Source of the DNA: Desulfomonile tiedjei
GTDB lineage: Bacteria; Desulfobacterota; Desulfomonilia; Desulfomonilales; Desulfomonilaceae
Length of the DNA: 64,000 bases
NCBI GenBank assembly: GCA_016212925.1
Contig: JACRDF010000020.1
Span: 51,615-115,614, forward strand
Direction of reading: 5' to 3'
Part shown: in pieces, positions 36,806-46,018 of the stretch
How the letters are laid out: the number at the start of each line of letters is the position of its first letter
Position numbering within the stretch: the first letter of the stretch is position 1
Notes under the pieces: model-generated
Databases searched by the model: none
What the model saw: only the letters and a program-made list of their open reading frames with translations
Told to the model about the DNA's origin: nothing
Made by a program: the position numbers and the translations under genes

Positions 36806-37543
36806 ATGCCGGAATTGGGTAACAAGCAACTTTCATCTGACCGACTAGCTGGTAAAAAAAAGCTTCTTTACTTCGAGTCTCTGGGTGAGAAGTTCGACGA
36901 ATTCATGGATGATTACGACGTTGAGCAAAGAATAAGCCTTATTTTTTCATCTTTACTCAAAGACTTGGATCTTAGGGGAAGTGAGGTCCTGGAAGTTGGT
37001 TCCGGGACCGGCCGTATTTCAAGGAGGATAGTCGGATGCGGCGCGAGATTGACGGTCATTGACATCGGGCAAAGGTTGGTCTCAACCGTCTCTCCGGATT
37101 GCCAGAGCGGAGTTGTGGGTGATGCAATTTCTTTGCCTTTCGCGGATGCCTCCTTTGATGCGGTGGTCAGTTCCGAGTGCATTGAACACACCACAAATCC
37201 TCGTGCGGCCATAGAAGAGATGTGTCGGGTGTGCAGACCCGGGGGCGTGGTGTGCATTACCACTCCAAATAAACTTTGGTACCCGGTGCTGGTGCTCGCT
37301 CAAGCGCTGGGACTTCGCAAGTTTTCGGGCATCGAAAACTGGATTTTCCCGTATCAGGCGGCCAGAATCATGCGCCGGTCAGGTATGAAACAGATTAGTT
37401 TGAGCGGCTGTCACCTCTGGCCCTTTCAGATAAAATTTGGGCGAGCGTTGTCCAAGGCGGTGGATCGCTGGGGCAGATTCCTTTACCCGTTCATGATTAA
37501 CTTCGGAGTCATGGCAGTGAAGGATAGCCATGAAGCAACCTGA
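36806..37543 (+). CDS. Class I SAM-dependent methyltransferase (Methyltransf_11 type)
   Basis: 245 residues with AAAGGAG 4 nt before the ATG. Motif I is LEVGSGTGRISR (about 59-70), motif II is VIDIGQ, the middle is DAISLPFADASFDAVVSSECIEHT, and post-III is RPGGVVCITTPNKLW. This is a well-conserved UbiE/BioC-like fold, complete and intact. The C-terminal 60 residues include a basic, hydrophobic stretch. Its place between a radical SAM gene and a membrane protein in the glycan island suggests glycan or lipid-carrier methylation. Confidence 0.82.
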   Translation: MPELGNKQLSSDRLAGKKKLLYFESLGEKFDEFMDDYDVEQRISLIFSSLLKDLDLRGSEVLEVGSGTGRISRRIVGCGARLTVIDIGQRLVSTVSPDCQSGVVGDAISLPFADASFDAVVSSECIEHTTNPRAAIEEMCRVCRPGGVVCITTPNKLWYPVLVLAQALGLRKFSGIENWIFPYQAARIMRRSGMKQISLSGCHLWPFQIKFGRALSKAVDRWGRFLYPFMINFGVMAVKDSHEAT

Positions 37544-37671
37544 TCTGAAGCGCACCTTGGAGCCGGTCCCGAATCTATGATCAGCTGAAACCGCTTCTAG
37601 AGATTACAGAAGTATTAAGGTAAATCACTGCCGAAGGGTGAGACAAATGCACAAGAATTGTTGGAGGATCT

Positions 37672-39324
37672 ATGAACCGGATTAGTCCGCGTTGGTTAAG
37701 CCTCGCTATTATCATGGCCATTGTAATCATTATTGGCATAACTGGTGTCTTAGCTGTGAAGATGAGTCGAGAGGGGGATAGGATTTGCGCGGAGGATTGC
37801 TTTTTTTGGCGGACAGTCGGGGTCGCAATTTCTGTGCTGAAGCATAAAGCACCGCTTTTGACTTATGACGATCCCGTGGCCCGGCTTCTTCAGGGAAATA
37901 ATGATCCTGTGTCCCTCGAGGAATTTAATCAAAGGATATCGCAAGCATGTTCTTTGCCGGCTGACCTTGTGCGTGTCTCCGGCAAACCCCTACGCCGTAC
38001 AATTGAGGACGACGATAAAGGAGCTTCGTGGTGGTACATTGTGTCATTTCTTCTTTTCGGTTTTCGCATGGAGAGCCCGCAAATTGTGTACTTCCTTCTC
38101 TTTTTTCTTTCCAGCGTTGTTTTTTTGCTATCTTTCCGCGGGAACACCGAACCCTTGCTGTTGCTATTGCTAATCGCTGTTGCTCATTATGCCCTGGTTC
38201 TTCAGCAGTTGGATCTCCCTGCCTGCATGGGGGCAATCATGGCACGTCAGCGCGCGTTTGTGATGCTAGGGACAATACCATCGCTCCATTTGGCTCTCCT
38301 GATTTTTAAGCGATGGCCCATAGACCGCTGGGCGGTGGCGGCCGCTCTTTTTCAGACGGCATTGCTCATGATGACCATCAATACGAGGAGGTCGGCTCTG
38401 GCACAAGTCATCTTCCTGGGAAGCTTGTGGTTGGTTACTATCTGTTTTGATATGTACAGAATCAGGTCCGCGTGTTCTCAAAGGGACGTCGAGAAAAATC
38501 CTGAATTGCCGCCTGGTCGTTGGAATGTGCTAACCGGTATGATAAGAGATCGCGCCTGGCCGCTAGTTGTCACTTTCTGCGCATTAGGGGGACTCTTTGT
38601 CTTCCAAGGGATTCAGACATATGCCATGCCTCAGTGGAGAGCCGGAGTTGGTACTGATGGTCATGTTTTTTGGCACAGCGTGATCACGTCCATGCAGGCA
38701 TCTCCGATATTCAACGATAGGCTAAAGGATGAGAGTTCATACTTTCCCGAGGATTTATGGAGGCCTGGCCGGATCGGTATCGACGGGAATACCTATGTTG
38801 CTGTCTGCGGACACCGCGTCAAATTGGGTAAGTCTCCTTTCTCGGGGTGGAGAGATTATGAAGTTGATGCGCGGGATCTGGCAATGCAGTTGATTAAGGA
38901 GAATCCCAAGGCTGCTATTGACCTCTGGTTTACGAAGGTGATAGCTTTTTACAAACCCTCAGCCTGGGGCGGGAACGACGATTTTGCAGTGTTGGGAACG
39001 AAACACGGCATGTTTCAGTTCAGTTTCCAACTCTGGATTATTTTGGGTCTTTCAGTAATTGCCCTGCTGTCTGCCCCCTATGTCTCCATTAGAGCTATAG
39101 TGTCTCTTGCCGCGTTGCTAATTCTCGGGGGTACCGTAAATCTTATCCCAGCCATGATCTTCTTCCCTATTTCATATGTCATGTACGATTACGCGCTCTA
39201 TATTGTTGCTTTCGTTTATGCATCGGTTTTCTTATTGCTTGTAATATTTATTAGATACGCGTATCGTGTCTTTTCGCCACGTGTCATGAGGCCCCGCGAT
39301 GGTTGTCAAAACCGGATGACATAA
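37672..39324 (+). CDS. Polytopic membrane protein of unknown function
   Basis: 550 residues with GGAGG 4 nt before the ATG. An N-terminal membrane anchor (8-30) is followed by a soluble segment with two Cys-containing patches (ICAEDCFFW, ISQACSLP). Clusters of membrane spans follow, then a second soluble loop (about 320-430, with YFPEDLWRPGRIGIDGNTYVAVCGHR), and several C-terminal spans. The layout recalls GT-C-type or glycan-polymerising membrane proteins, but no catalytic motif is recognised. Its place between a methyltransferase and a glycosyltransferase fusion supports a role in the surface glycan. Otherwise unassigned. Confidence 0.6.
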   Translation: MNRISPRWLSLAIIMAIVIIIGITGVLAVKMSREGDRICAEDCFFWRTVGVAISVLKHKAPLLTYDDPVARLLQGNNDPVSLEEFNQRISQACSLPADLVRVSGKPLRRTIEDDDKGASWWYIVSFLLFGFRMESPQIVYFLLFFLSSVVFLLSFRGNTEPLLLLLLIAVAHYALVLQQLDLPACMGAIMARQRAFVMLGTIPSLHLALLIFKRWPIDRWAVAAALFQTALLMMTINTRRSALAQVIFLGSLWLVTICFDMYRIRSACSQRDVEKNPELPPGRWNVLTGMIRDRAWPLVVTFCALGGLFVFQGIQTYAMPQWRAGVGTDGHVFWHSVITSMQASPIFNDRLKDESSYFPEDLWRPGRIGIDGNTYVAVCGHRVKLGKSPFSGWRDYEVDARDLAMQLIKENPKAAIDLWFTKVIAFYKPSAWGGNDDFAVLGTKHGMFQFSFQLWIILGLSVIALLSAPYVSIRAIVSLAALLILGGTVNLIPAMIFFPISYVMYDYALYIVAFVYASVFLLLVIFIRYAYRVFSPRVMRPRDGCQNRMT

Positions 39325-39639
39325 AAACAGCAACATTGGAGTCCGAAGGTGCCAACAGGTTCCAGGTACACCGTATCTAAAATGTTCAGGCTCAACTGTT
39401 ATCCGCCAATACTAGGTACCCCGGGAGAAGACGCGGTCTCCTTGGATACGAAGACTGATGCCGGAAATGCTTATCAGCGTCTTATAACCCAGGTTTCATG
39501 GCTGTGGAGCATAAGCCGAGAAGGGGCGCTGTTCGATCTCATAGGTCGCAGACAGTAATTGTCCCCTGTTGGAACCTCAGTCGGGGCTGATTAGGCCGAG
39601 GAGACCGAGGATCTGAAACATGAGGCTAAGAATAAGGGG
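39325..39639. other. Gene-free stretch before the glycosyltransferase fusion
   Basis: 315 bp in which the only frame is a 69-codon GTG-start ORF (39349-39558) with no ribosome site and no recognisable content. No hairpin or promoter stands out. Confidence 0.4.
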
Positions 39640-41574
39640 ATGAAAGACGCTCTTGAGGGATTTGACGGCTTCGTCTTGAAAAAAATCGCTACAGATGTTA
39701 TTCAGGTGCGGACTGAAAAAGGGGGCTTCCTAACAGTCATGGGAGCGAGGGGTTTCGGCGAAAAAAACTTTGATATGGCGCATGCTAAGGAAGCGGCTCT
39801 GGCCTTTTCTGACCCCCCTGAATGGAAGGCTCGCCAGGTTTCGAGGATGAGCAAGAAGGTTCCAACGATCTCGATAATAACGGCAAGCCTAAATGCGGGC
39901 TCAACGATGCGGCATTGCGTGCAAAGCGTTAGGAACCAGAATTGCTCCGCGGAACACATCATCGTCGACAGAGATTCGAGGGACGAAACTGTAGCCGTAG
40001 CCGAGAAGTATGCACGACCTGATGCACTGATTGTTTCCGAACAGCACAAGGGGTTGTATGAGGCTATAAATAAGGGCATCTCGATCGCTACAGGCGACAT
40101 TGTGGGGACGCTACATGCCGAAGCCTTCTATCCGCACAATAAGACCCTGTCTATTGTGCAGGAAGTTTTTAAAGACCCTGAGGTCAAAGCATGCTACGGA
40201 GATTTGGCCTATATCGATAAGAACGACAGTTCCAGAGTGGTACGGTACTGGAAATCGACGTCGTACCGTGACAACCTTATGGATAGCGGCTGGGTGCCTC
40301 CTCACCCGACCTTTTTCGTCAGACGGTCTGTGTATGAGGATCACGGGGCGTTTCGATTGGACGTGGGACATGCAGCTGACTATGAATTCCTGTTGCGGGT
40401 TCTCCTGGTTTATCGCATTCGCGTCGCCTACATCCCGACTTTGATTACAGTAATGAGAGGGGGGGGAGCAAGCAGCCCAACCCCCCAGGCGTACCTTAGC
40501 GCAAAACGTATGGATAGAAAGGCATGGATGGTGAACGGACTCCAACCCAAGCCGTGGACCCTTCCTGCAAAAACAATCAGGAAATCAACCCAGGGCCTCC
40601 TCAGGAAAGTCTACAGTAAGCCTTGGCTGGACCAGGGATACCTGGAAGGCGATCCCTTGGAGACCCGAGAAAAGGAAGCTGAAAGCCCGGAAACTACAGA
40701 TCCGGTGAGAGGAAATTCAGCCCATCGGGTGACGACGCGTGAAGGCGCAAGGCCGCCGTTTTATGTGGTCACGGTCAACTACAATCATGAAAATCAAATA
40801 GATAGATTGCTGCAATCCCTGCGCTGGGTTGACGGTTTGAAAAAGCTGATCATAGTGGACCATTCCGGATCGGACCGTCTTCAGGAACTTAAGGCTGATT
40901 TTCCCATACTTGTAATCCGACAAGAGAACAGGGGATATGGAGCGGGTTTGAACACGGGACTGAGGCAACTTCCTGATCAAGATGCCTTGGTCATGCTTTG
41001 TAATCCGGACACGGCCATACTGAATCAGGAAAAGTTAGCGGATGTCTTGGATTACATGATCCACAATCCCAAAGTCGGGTGTGTGATCCCGAAATTGGTG
41101 ACCCGGCGAGGAAAAACTGAACCTTCAGCGCGAAAGTTTTACACTCTGAGTTCCCTCTTGTGGGTGAGGACCACCTGGGTTGTGAAAAAAAGACCCGAAT
41201 TTCTTCAGGAGCATTATTACTCCGAAGAAGATGGTCCGGGGCCGTATGAGATCGATTGGGGAAGCGGTAGCGCGATGTTTGTGAGGAACTCGTTATTCCC
41301 CTACCCTATATCTTTTGATGAAAGGTTTTTCCTTTACTTCGAAGATGTGGATCTGTGCGCTCAAATGTGGCGGCACGGGTTCTCGGTGGTTCACCATCCG
41401 GAGCTTGTCGTCTATCACCACGCGGCCAGATTGAGCAGGAAGAGCTTTTACTACTTTGCCGTCCATTTGGCCAGCCTGCTCAAATTCATTAAGAAATATC
41501 GGGGACTATACCATCGGACCGCTCGTCTGGCTCCTGCCGATAAGACGCAAAAGGATTTTGCCCGCATTCAATAG
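39640..41574 (+). CDS. Double GT2 glycosyltransferase, N-terminal unit degenerate
   Basis: 644 residues. Unit 1 (about 75-300) begins ISIITASLNAGST and keeps much of a GT2 fold (HKGLYEAINKGI, CYGDLAYID, HPTFFVRRSVYEDHG). The usual DGGSxDxT reads DRDSRDET, however, and the metal-binding segment after GDIVGTL reads HAEAFYPH instead of NxDDxYxP. Unit 2 (about 375-640) is intact: VVTVNYNHENQ, DHSGSDRL, ENRGYGAGLN, CNPDTAI, FEDVDLCAQMWRHG. The start is uncertain; ATG 39847 (residue 70) would begin just before unit 1. Unit 2 is probably the active transferase and unit 1 may bind acceptor or partner. Confidence 0.75.
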   Translation: MKDALEGFDGFVLKKIATDVIQVRTEKGGFLTVMGARGFGEKNFDMAHAKEAALAFSDPPEWKARQVSRMSKKVPTISIITASLNAGSTMRHCVQSVRNQNCSAEHIIVDRDSRDETVAVAEKYARPDALIVSEQHKGLYEAINKGISIATGDIVGTLHAEAFYPHNKTLSIVQEVFKDPEVKACYGDLAYIDKNDSSRVVRYWKSTSYRDNLMDSGWVPPHPTFFVRRSVYEDHGAFRLDVGHAADYEFLLRVLLVYRIRVAYIPTLITVMRGGGASSPTPQAYLSAKRMDRKAWMVNGLQPKPWTLPAKTIRKSTQGLLRKVYSKPWLDQGYLEGDPLETREKEAESPETTDPVRGNSAHRVTTREGARPPFYVVTVNYNHENQIDRLLQSLRWVDGLKKLIIVDHSGSDRLQELKADFPILVIRQENRGYGAGLNTGLRQLPDQDALVMLCNPDTAILNQEKLADVLDYMIHNPKVGCVIPKLVTRRGKTEPSARKFYTLSSLLWVRTTWVVKKRPEFLQEHYYSEEDGPGPYEIDWGSGSAMFVRNSLFPYPISFDERFFLYFEDVDLCAQMWRHGFSVVHHPELVVYHHAARLSRKSFYYFAVHLASLLKFIKKYRGLYHRTARLAPADKTQKDFARIQ

Positions 41575-41821
41575 GTGCAAAAGGAAGACCGCTCGGCTTT
41601 TACCCACTTCAACTGCCTGTCCTTACCGGAGTGCTTGGTCCTTACGCCTGTCTCTCCTGCCTTCCGGGGCTCTCACCAAACCTTTCTCTTCCCATCAATA
41701 CCTTTTCTCCCAAATTCTGACCGACACGACCTGAAGCATAAATCAATCTCCTCAACTCCGCGGGAAAATGATATAGTTCTACCAATCACGCTTTGTGCCC
41801 CTGTACGTTTTGGGCAAAAGC

Positions 41822-41840
41822 GGTTATTAAAATAGTAACC
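41822..41840. promoter_or_regulatory. Candidate operator upstream of the metal importer
   Basis: GGTTATTAAAATAGTAACC has 5-bp inverted arms GGTTA/TAACC around an AT-rich centre, about 180 nt before the metal-binding protein gene. DtxR-family operators are palindromic with GGTTA/TAACC-like half-sites, and a DtxR domain is encoded in this operon. This is the only operator-like signal seen in the gene-free stretch 41575-42017; the assignment is tentative. Confidence 0.3.
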
Positions 41841-42017
41841 TCGTAGACTTGCGGCAGCTATTAGTAGTGTCCCGACGATTCACCGGACAGCCACGTGGCC
41901 ACCACACAAGTGTCTAATTGGTGTGTATGGGCAAACTGTAGGCGCGCGGATCGAATTGAATGAATTGAGTGCGCCGTCCCCGGCATGACAAGCACTCTTC
42001 CGCTGGAGTTGGGAAAT

Positions 42018-42938
42018 ATGTACCGTGAAATGACCTTTTGTTTGTTGCTGGCAATTCTGCTGGCATGGCCGGCCCAGGCCCAGGAAAAGCCGATAGATAC
42101 GGGTAAGACCCGCAAACCTATCCTGGTATGCTCAACGACCCAGGTCGCCGACTTCGCTCGCCAAGTGGTCGGGGATAGCTGTGAGGTCCATTGTATCTTG
42201 GCGCCGGGTGCTGACCCGCACACATACATGCCGACGCCCGGAGACGCAAAACTGGTGCTCAAAGCTGATCTGTGCCTTCAAAACGGGATGCACCTGGAAG
42301 GCAAAAACTGGATGCAGACCCTCGCCCAAGATGCCGGAAAGCCTCTATTGACATGCACCGAAGGCGTGCAACCCATTGAGCTGGAAGCCGAAGGACAGAA
42401 GGTCAATGACCCGCACACGTGGTTTACGCCCAGAAACGCAGCGATATACGTAAACAACATCGTTCGGGGTGTCTCTAAGTTGGACCCGGCTCACAAAGCC
42501 GATTACGAAGCAAGAGCCAAACTGTACCTTCAGGAACTCAGAGTGTTGGATTCATGGATTCGAGAACAGTTCAACTCCATCCCGATTGACAGCCGGATCC
42601 TTGTCACCAGCCACGACGCGTTCAACTATTTCGCAAAAGAGTACGGATTCAAGAACCAGGCACCTGTCGGTTGGTCCACCGGAGCGGAAGTCGGCGCCGG
42701 CATGACCCCCGAACGCAGAAAGCAGGTCATCGAATCGATAAAAAGCTTTCGAGTTAAAGCCGTCTTTGTCGAGACTAGCGTAAACCCGAAGCTCGTACGT
42801 GAAATTGCCAACGAAGCGGGAGTAAAAGTCGGTGGAGAACTTTACTCGGACTCAATGGGCCCGGCCGGGTCTGCTGGCGAGTCATACATTGGAATGATGC
42901 GAGAGAACGTACTGGTAATAGCAACTTCCCTCAGGTAA
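42018..42938 (+). CDS. Metal ABC importer, substrate-binding protein (ZnuA/TroA type)
   Basis: 306 residues from ATG 42018 (GGAG 10 nt upstream). A clear Sec signal MYREMTFCLLLAILLAWPAQAQ opens it. The cluster-9 binding protein fold follows: ILAPGADPHTYMPTPGD with the first metal His, QNGMHLEG with the second, NDPHTWFTP with the third, SHDAFNYFAKEYG, and a C-terminal Asp in ELYSDSMG. Three His plus one Asp suit zinc, manganese or iron(II). The His-rich flexible loop typical of ZnuA is absent, which fits manganese or iron as well as zinc. It is the first gene of a four-gene importer operon. Confidence 0.9.
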   Translation: MYREMTFCLLLAILLAWPAQAQEKPIDTGKTRKPILVCSTTQVADFARQVVGDSCEVHCILAPGADPHTYMPTPGDAKLVLKADLCLQNGMHLEGKNWMQTLAQDAGKPLLTCTEGVQPIELEAEGQKVNDPHTWFTPRNAAIYVNNIVRGVSKLDPAHKADYEARAKLYLQELRVLDSWIREQFNSIPIDSRILVTSHDAFNYFAKEYGFKNQAPVGWSTGAEVGAGMTPERRKQVIESIKSFRVKAVFVETSVNPKLVREIANEAGVKVGGELYSDSMGPAGSAGESYIGMMRENVLVIATSLR

Positions 42939-43013
42939 AGGGATATTGGTTCCTTCATCGCGATTCCAGCTCCTTGAGCTTGTCTTAGTCAACGGTTATA
43001 GCAAGGATTCCAA

Positions 43014-43523
43014 ATGCGTCCGGTTCTCGCGGTTCTTATCTGGGTGGCCCTGGTGGGTGGACTGAGTGCCTACATGCACGCGCGAGAAAAGATCAACCCC
43101 GCGCGATCTTATGAAGTCCGTGCAGTTACAGAGCCTTTTGCCCTGGAAGTTACCACCACATTTGACCTGGAACCCGATCCCTTTGCTCTAAAAACCGAAA
43201 CGGAAAGCGAAGCCCCTGCCCTATTGGTACGAGTCAACGGCAAGGAAGCGCTCCGCCGCAACGACCGAGTCGAAAGGGGGGTCCCTTTCCGACTGGAGCC
43301 TGTTCCGGGGTTGGTTCAAGGTCACAATGAAATATACCTCGAGGCGAATCCGCCTGTGGAGCAAGCGGACCGTTCCCTGGCAGTGAGAGTCAGAGTTTTT
43401 AGAGGCTCCATGCCCGTAGCGGATCAATCTATCTGGTCCGAAGCCGGCTCGACGGTAGCCACCACGTTCCGCGTGGATATCGAGCCCGAAAAGACTCCGG
43501 AGGCAGACACTCATGGCCACTGA
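43014..43523 (+). CDS. Membrane-anchored accessory protein of the metal importer
   Basis: 169 residues, no family recognised. An N-terminal hydrophobic segment (3-20) would anchor or export it. The rest is a beta-rich domain with alternating Glu and hydrophobic positions (ALEVTTTFDLEPDPFAL, LLVRVNGKEALRR, GHNEIYLEANPP). It ends in THGH, and the last 11 nt overlap the ATPase gene. Its fixed place between binding protein and ATPase suggests a periplasmic helper, perhaps in metal delivery; that is inference. Confidence 0.6.
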   Translation: MRPVLAVLIWVALVGGLSAYMHAREKINPARSYEVRAVTEPFALEVTTTFDLEPDPFALKTETESEAPALLVRVNGKEALRRNDRVERGVPFRLEPVPGLVQGHNEIYLEANPPVEQADRSLAVRVRVFRGSMPVADQSIWSEAGSTVATTFRVDIEPEKTPEADTHGH

Positions 43524-44283
43524 CTTGAGTAACGTTCCGGCCATTGAGGTGGAACATCTCACGGTAAGCTTTGGCCCGAAGCCCGCGCTTCTCGACGTTT
43601 CTCTCCGGATAGATCAGGGACTTCTGGTGGGAGTGATCGGCCCTAACGGGGCAGGCAAATCGACTCTGGTCAAGGCGGTTCTCGGATTCGTGAAACCCGA
43701 CATAGGCACGATCAGTCTGTTCGGGACCCCGCTGGAACAAGCGAGGGGACGAATGGCCTATGTGCCTCAACGAGGGGCCGTGGATTGGGATTATCCTATA
43801 ACCGTGTATGAGGTCACCATGATGGGGCGCTACGGGAGCATCCCTTGGTGGGGAGACCCGACCCCCGAGGACAAGCGGCTGGCCAACGAAGCGCTTGAGA
43901 TGGTACGCATGGAAGATCTTCGCCACCGCCAGATCGGCCAGCTTTCGGGCGGCCAACAGCAGAGGGTATTCATGGCCAGGGCACTGGCTCAAGGCGCTGA
44001 CATTCTGCTCCTTGACGAGCCCTTCGCCGGTGTGGACGCGGCTACCGAAAGAGCGATTCTCGATGTGTTGGATCGTGCGAAAAACACCGGCAAAACCCTT
44101 GTGGTGGTTCACCATGATCTTGCCACCGCGGCGGAATACTTTGACCGGCTTGTATTGATCAAGCAACGGGTCTTTGCGTACGGCAGTCCTGACCGGGTGC
44201 TGAACTCTGAGCTGCTCTCCGAGGTGTATGAAGGTAAGCTGCGCATTTTCGCCAACTTGCCACGAACAGGCCAAGAACCATAA
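43513..44283 (+). CDS. Metal ABC importer, ATPase
   Basis: 256 residues. Walker A GPNGAGKST (about 43-51), Q-loop YVPQRG, signature LSGGQQQRV, Walker B ILLLDEPFAG and H-loop VVHHDLAT are all intact. The spacing and the RMAYVPQRGAVDWDYPITVYEVTMMGR region match the ZnuC/MntA/TroB group. The start overlaps the accessory gene, and the stop shares one base with the permease ATG (TAATG), so translation is coupled. Confidence 0.93.
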   Translation: MATDLSNVPAIEVEHLTVSFGPKPALLDVSLRIDQGLLVGVIGPNGAGKSTLVKAVLGFVKPDIGTISLFGTPLEQARGRMAYVPQRGAVDWDYPITVYEVTMMGRYGSIPWWGDPTPEDKRLANEALEMVRMEDLRHRQIGQLSGGQQQRVFMARALAQGADILLLDEPFAGVDAATERAILDVLDRAKNTGKTLVVVHHDLATAAEYFDRLVLIKQRVFAYGSPDRVLNSELLSEVYEGKLRIFANLPRTGQEP

Positions 44284-45797
44284 TGGAATTGATCTATAAC
44301 ACTTTAATCGCACCTCTTCGTGAAACCTTCTTTATTAAAGCCCTCATAGGCGGCTCGGTGGCTGCCGTCGTGTGCAGCGTGGTGGGCTGCCTGGTTATTC
44401 TCCGGCGCATGGCCTTTCTGGGAGACGCTTTGTCACACGCCATGATAGCGGGTGTGGCCGGCGGCTACCTGTTCATGAAGGTCCTGTTTAATACCGAAGC
44501 CCATGCTCCTTCCATGCTGCTTGGGTCATTAATCGCTGCGGTGGTCACTGTGGCTTCCATTGGGTTTGTCTCCAGGGTTTCACGGGTCAAAGAGGACACA
44601 GCTATCGGCATCATGTACACGGGTGTCTTTGCCGCCGGTGTGGTGCTGGTCTCCATCTTCAGGAATTACATCCACATTGATCTCGTTCATTTTATCATGG
44701 GCGACGTGCTCGGCGTGGCTGATCAGGACCTGTGGGTGGCCGCGATCGCCGCGGCTTTGGTGCTGTCGGTAATTGTGCTGTTCTACAGACAATTCCAGCT
44801 CACTAGCTTTGATCCGGTGATGGCCGCGTCCATTGGCATGCCGGTGGCTCTGATCGATTATGCGCTGACTACCTGCGTTTCGTTGGTTGTGGTAAGTGCC
44901 GTGAGCATGGTCGGGGTGATTCTGGTCGTCGGCTTACTCATTACGCCCGCTGCAACCGCCTATCTGCTCTGCGATCGACTCGATAGGATGATGGTCCTGG
45001 CTGCCGTGTTTGGAGTAACGAGCGTGGTTGGCGGCCTCTATTTGTGTATCTGGCTGGACTCGGCGGGTGGAGGGGCGGTAATGCTCTTCTGCACATTCCA
45101 ATTCCTTGTGGTCCTGATAATGGCCCCGCGGTACGGGCTGTTGTCTAACTGGCTGCGTTTGAAACGCATGGTTCCACAACAATTGGTCGAAGACATTCTG
45201 GGTTCAGTTGTGCGTTTCCGCGACCGACCGGCGGCAATTGCAGATTTGAGCGAGCTTTTGGCAACCCGCAAGGAAGCGCTGGCCCCCGCGGTTAAAAGCA
45301 TGGTGAGAGACGGGCTGCTCGTGAGCCAAAACGAAGGGTATATCCTCTCCTCGAAAGGCGAAAAGGAGGCCAGGCGCATTCTTCGGGCTCATCGACTCTG
45401 GGAGACGTACCTACGCCACGTCGGCATGGCGCCGAGTGAAGTTCATGCACGCGCTCATGAGCTTGAACATGTTCACGATGTGGAATCCGTTGCTTATTTG
45501 GACGAGCTGCTCGGGCATCCCACCCATGACCCGCATGGTTCTGAAATCCCTGAGAACGCTATCGAAGCTGACAAAGGAATGGTCTACCGCATCAGCTCAC
45601 TCCGAGAAGGTAGAACCGCCAAAATAGCGGAAGCAGGCAAGGAAGCTCAGTTCCTGAATCTCCATTCGGGAGAATTGGTTACAATAGGACCTCGCAAAGC
45701 TGACGATACTCTGTGGACCATAAGGCGTCAGGATGGCAGCGAAATTCTCTTGGATCACAAAACCGCGGACTCGATATTGGTAAAGGCCATTAATTGA
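44283..45797 (+). CDS. Metal ABC importer permease fused to a DtxR-family repressor
   Basis: 504 residues. Residues 1-285 are an ABC-3 permease with about eight to nine spans (RRMAFLGDALSHAMIAGVAGGY, DTAIGIMYTGVFAAGVVL, FDPVMAASIGMP, VVGLLITPAATAYLL). From about 295 there is a DtxR-type winged helix (LSELLATRKEALAPAVKSMVRDGLLV) and the metal/dimerisation helices with RRILRAHRLWETYL, AHELEHVHDVESVAYLDELLGHPTHDPHG. An FeoA/SH3-like end (ISSLREGRTAKI) completes it. A comparable fusion in Chlamydia (YtgC-YtgR) is cleaved to release the repressor. Here the regulator could sense metal next to its own transporter. Confidence 0.88.
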   Translation: MELIYNTLIAPLRETFFIKALIGGSVAAVVCSVVGCLVILRRMAFLGDALSHAMIAGVAGGYLFMKVLFNTEAHAPSMLLGSLIAAVVTVASIGFVSRVSRVKEDTAIGIMYTGVFAAGVVLVSIFRNYIHIDLVHFIMGDVLGVADQDLWVAAIAAALVLSVIVLFYRQFQLTSFDPVMAASIGMPVALIDYALTTCVSLVVVSAVSMVGVILVVGLLITPAATAYLLCDRLDRMMVLAAVFGVTSVVGGLYLCIWLDSAGGGAVMLFCTFQFLVVLIMAPRYGLLSNWLRLKRMVPQQLVEDILGSVVRFRDRPAAIADLSELLATRKEALAPAVKSMVRDGLLVSQNEGYILSSKGEKEARRILRAHRLWETYLRHVGMAPSEVHARAHELEHVHDVESVAYLDELLGHPTHDPHGSEIPENAIEADKGMVYRISSLREGRTAKIAEAGKEAQFLNLHSGELVTIGPRKADDTLWTIRRQDGSEILLDHKTADSILVKAIN

Positions 45798-46018
45798 GAC
45801 CTATTCCTTCAGATAAATATACGAATGCCTCATGGAAAGGCAGGGCGAACACAAATAGGCCCCGTGCAAAGCGGGCGTCAAGTCATAGCCTTACCTCCGT
45901 CGGAATCCTAATCCAACATGGTGCATCTTATGTTCGTAAGGCTTCGCCCGAAGTATTGATTGTGGACTGCTAGTCTGCAACACGGGTGGCGCACCAGCAA
46001 GGATAGGAGGGAAGAGCC

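Noticed and set aside
39349..39558. 69-codon GTG-start ORF before the glycosyltransferase fusion
   Set aside because: No ribosome site, no recognisable family and no conserved-looking composition.
43429..44313. 294-codon minus-strand ORF opposite the metal ATPase
   Set aside because: The opposite strand encodes an intact ABC ATPase with all motifs, so this is a shadow frame.
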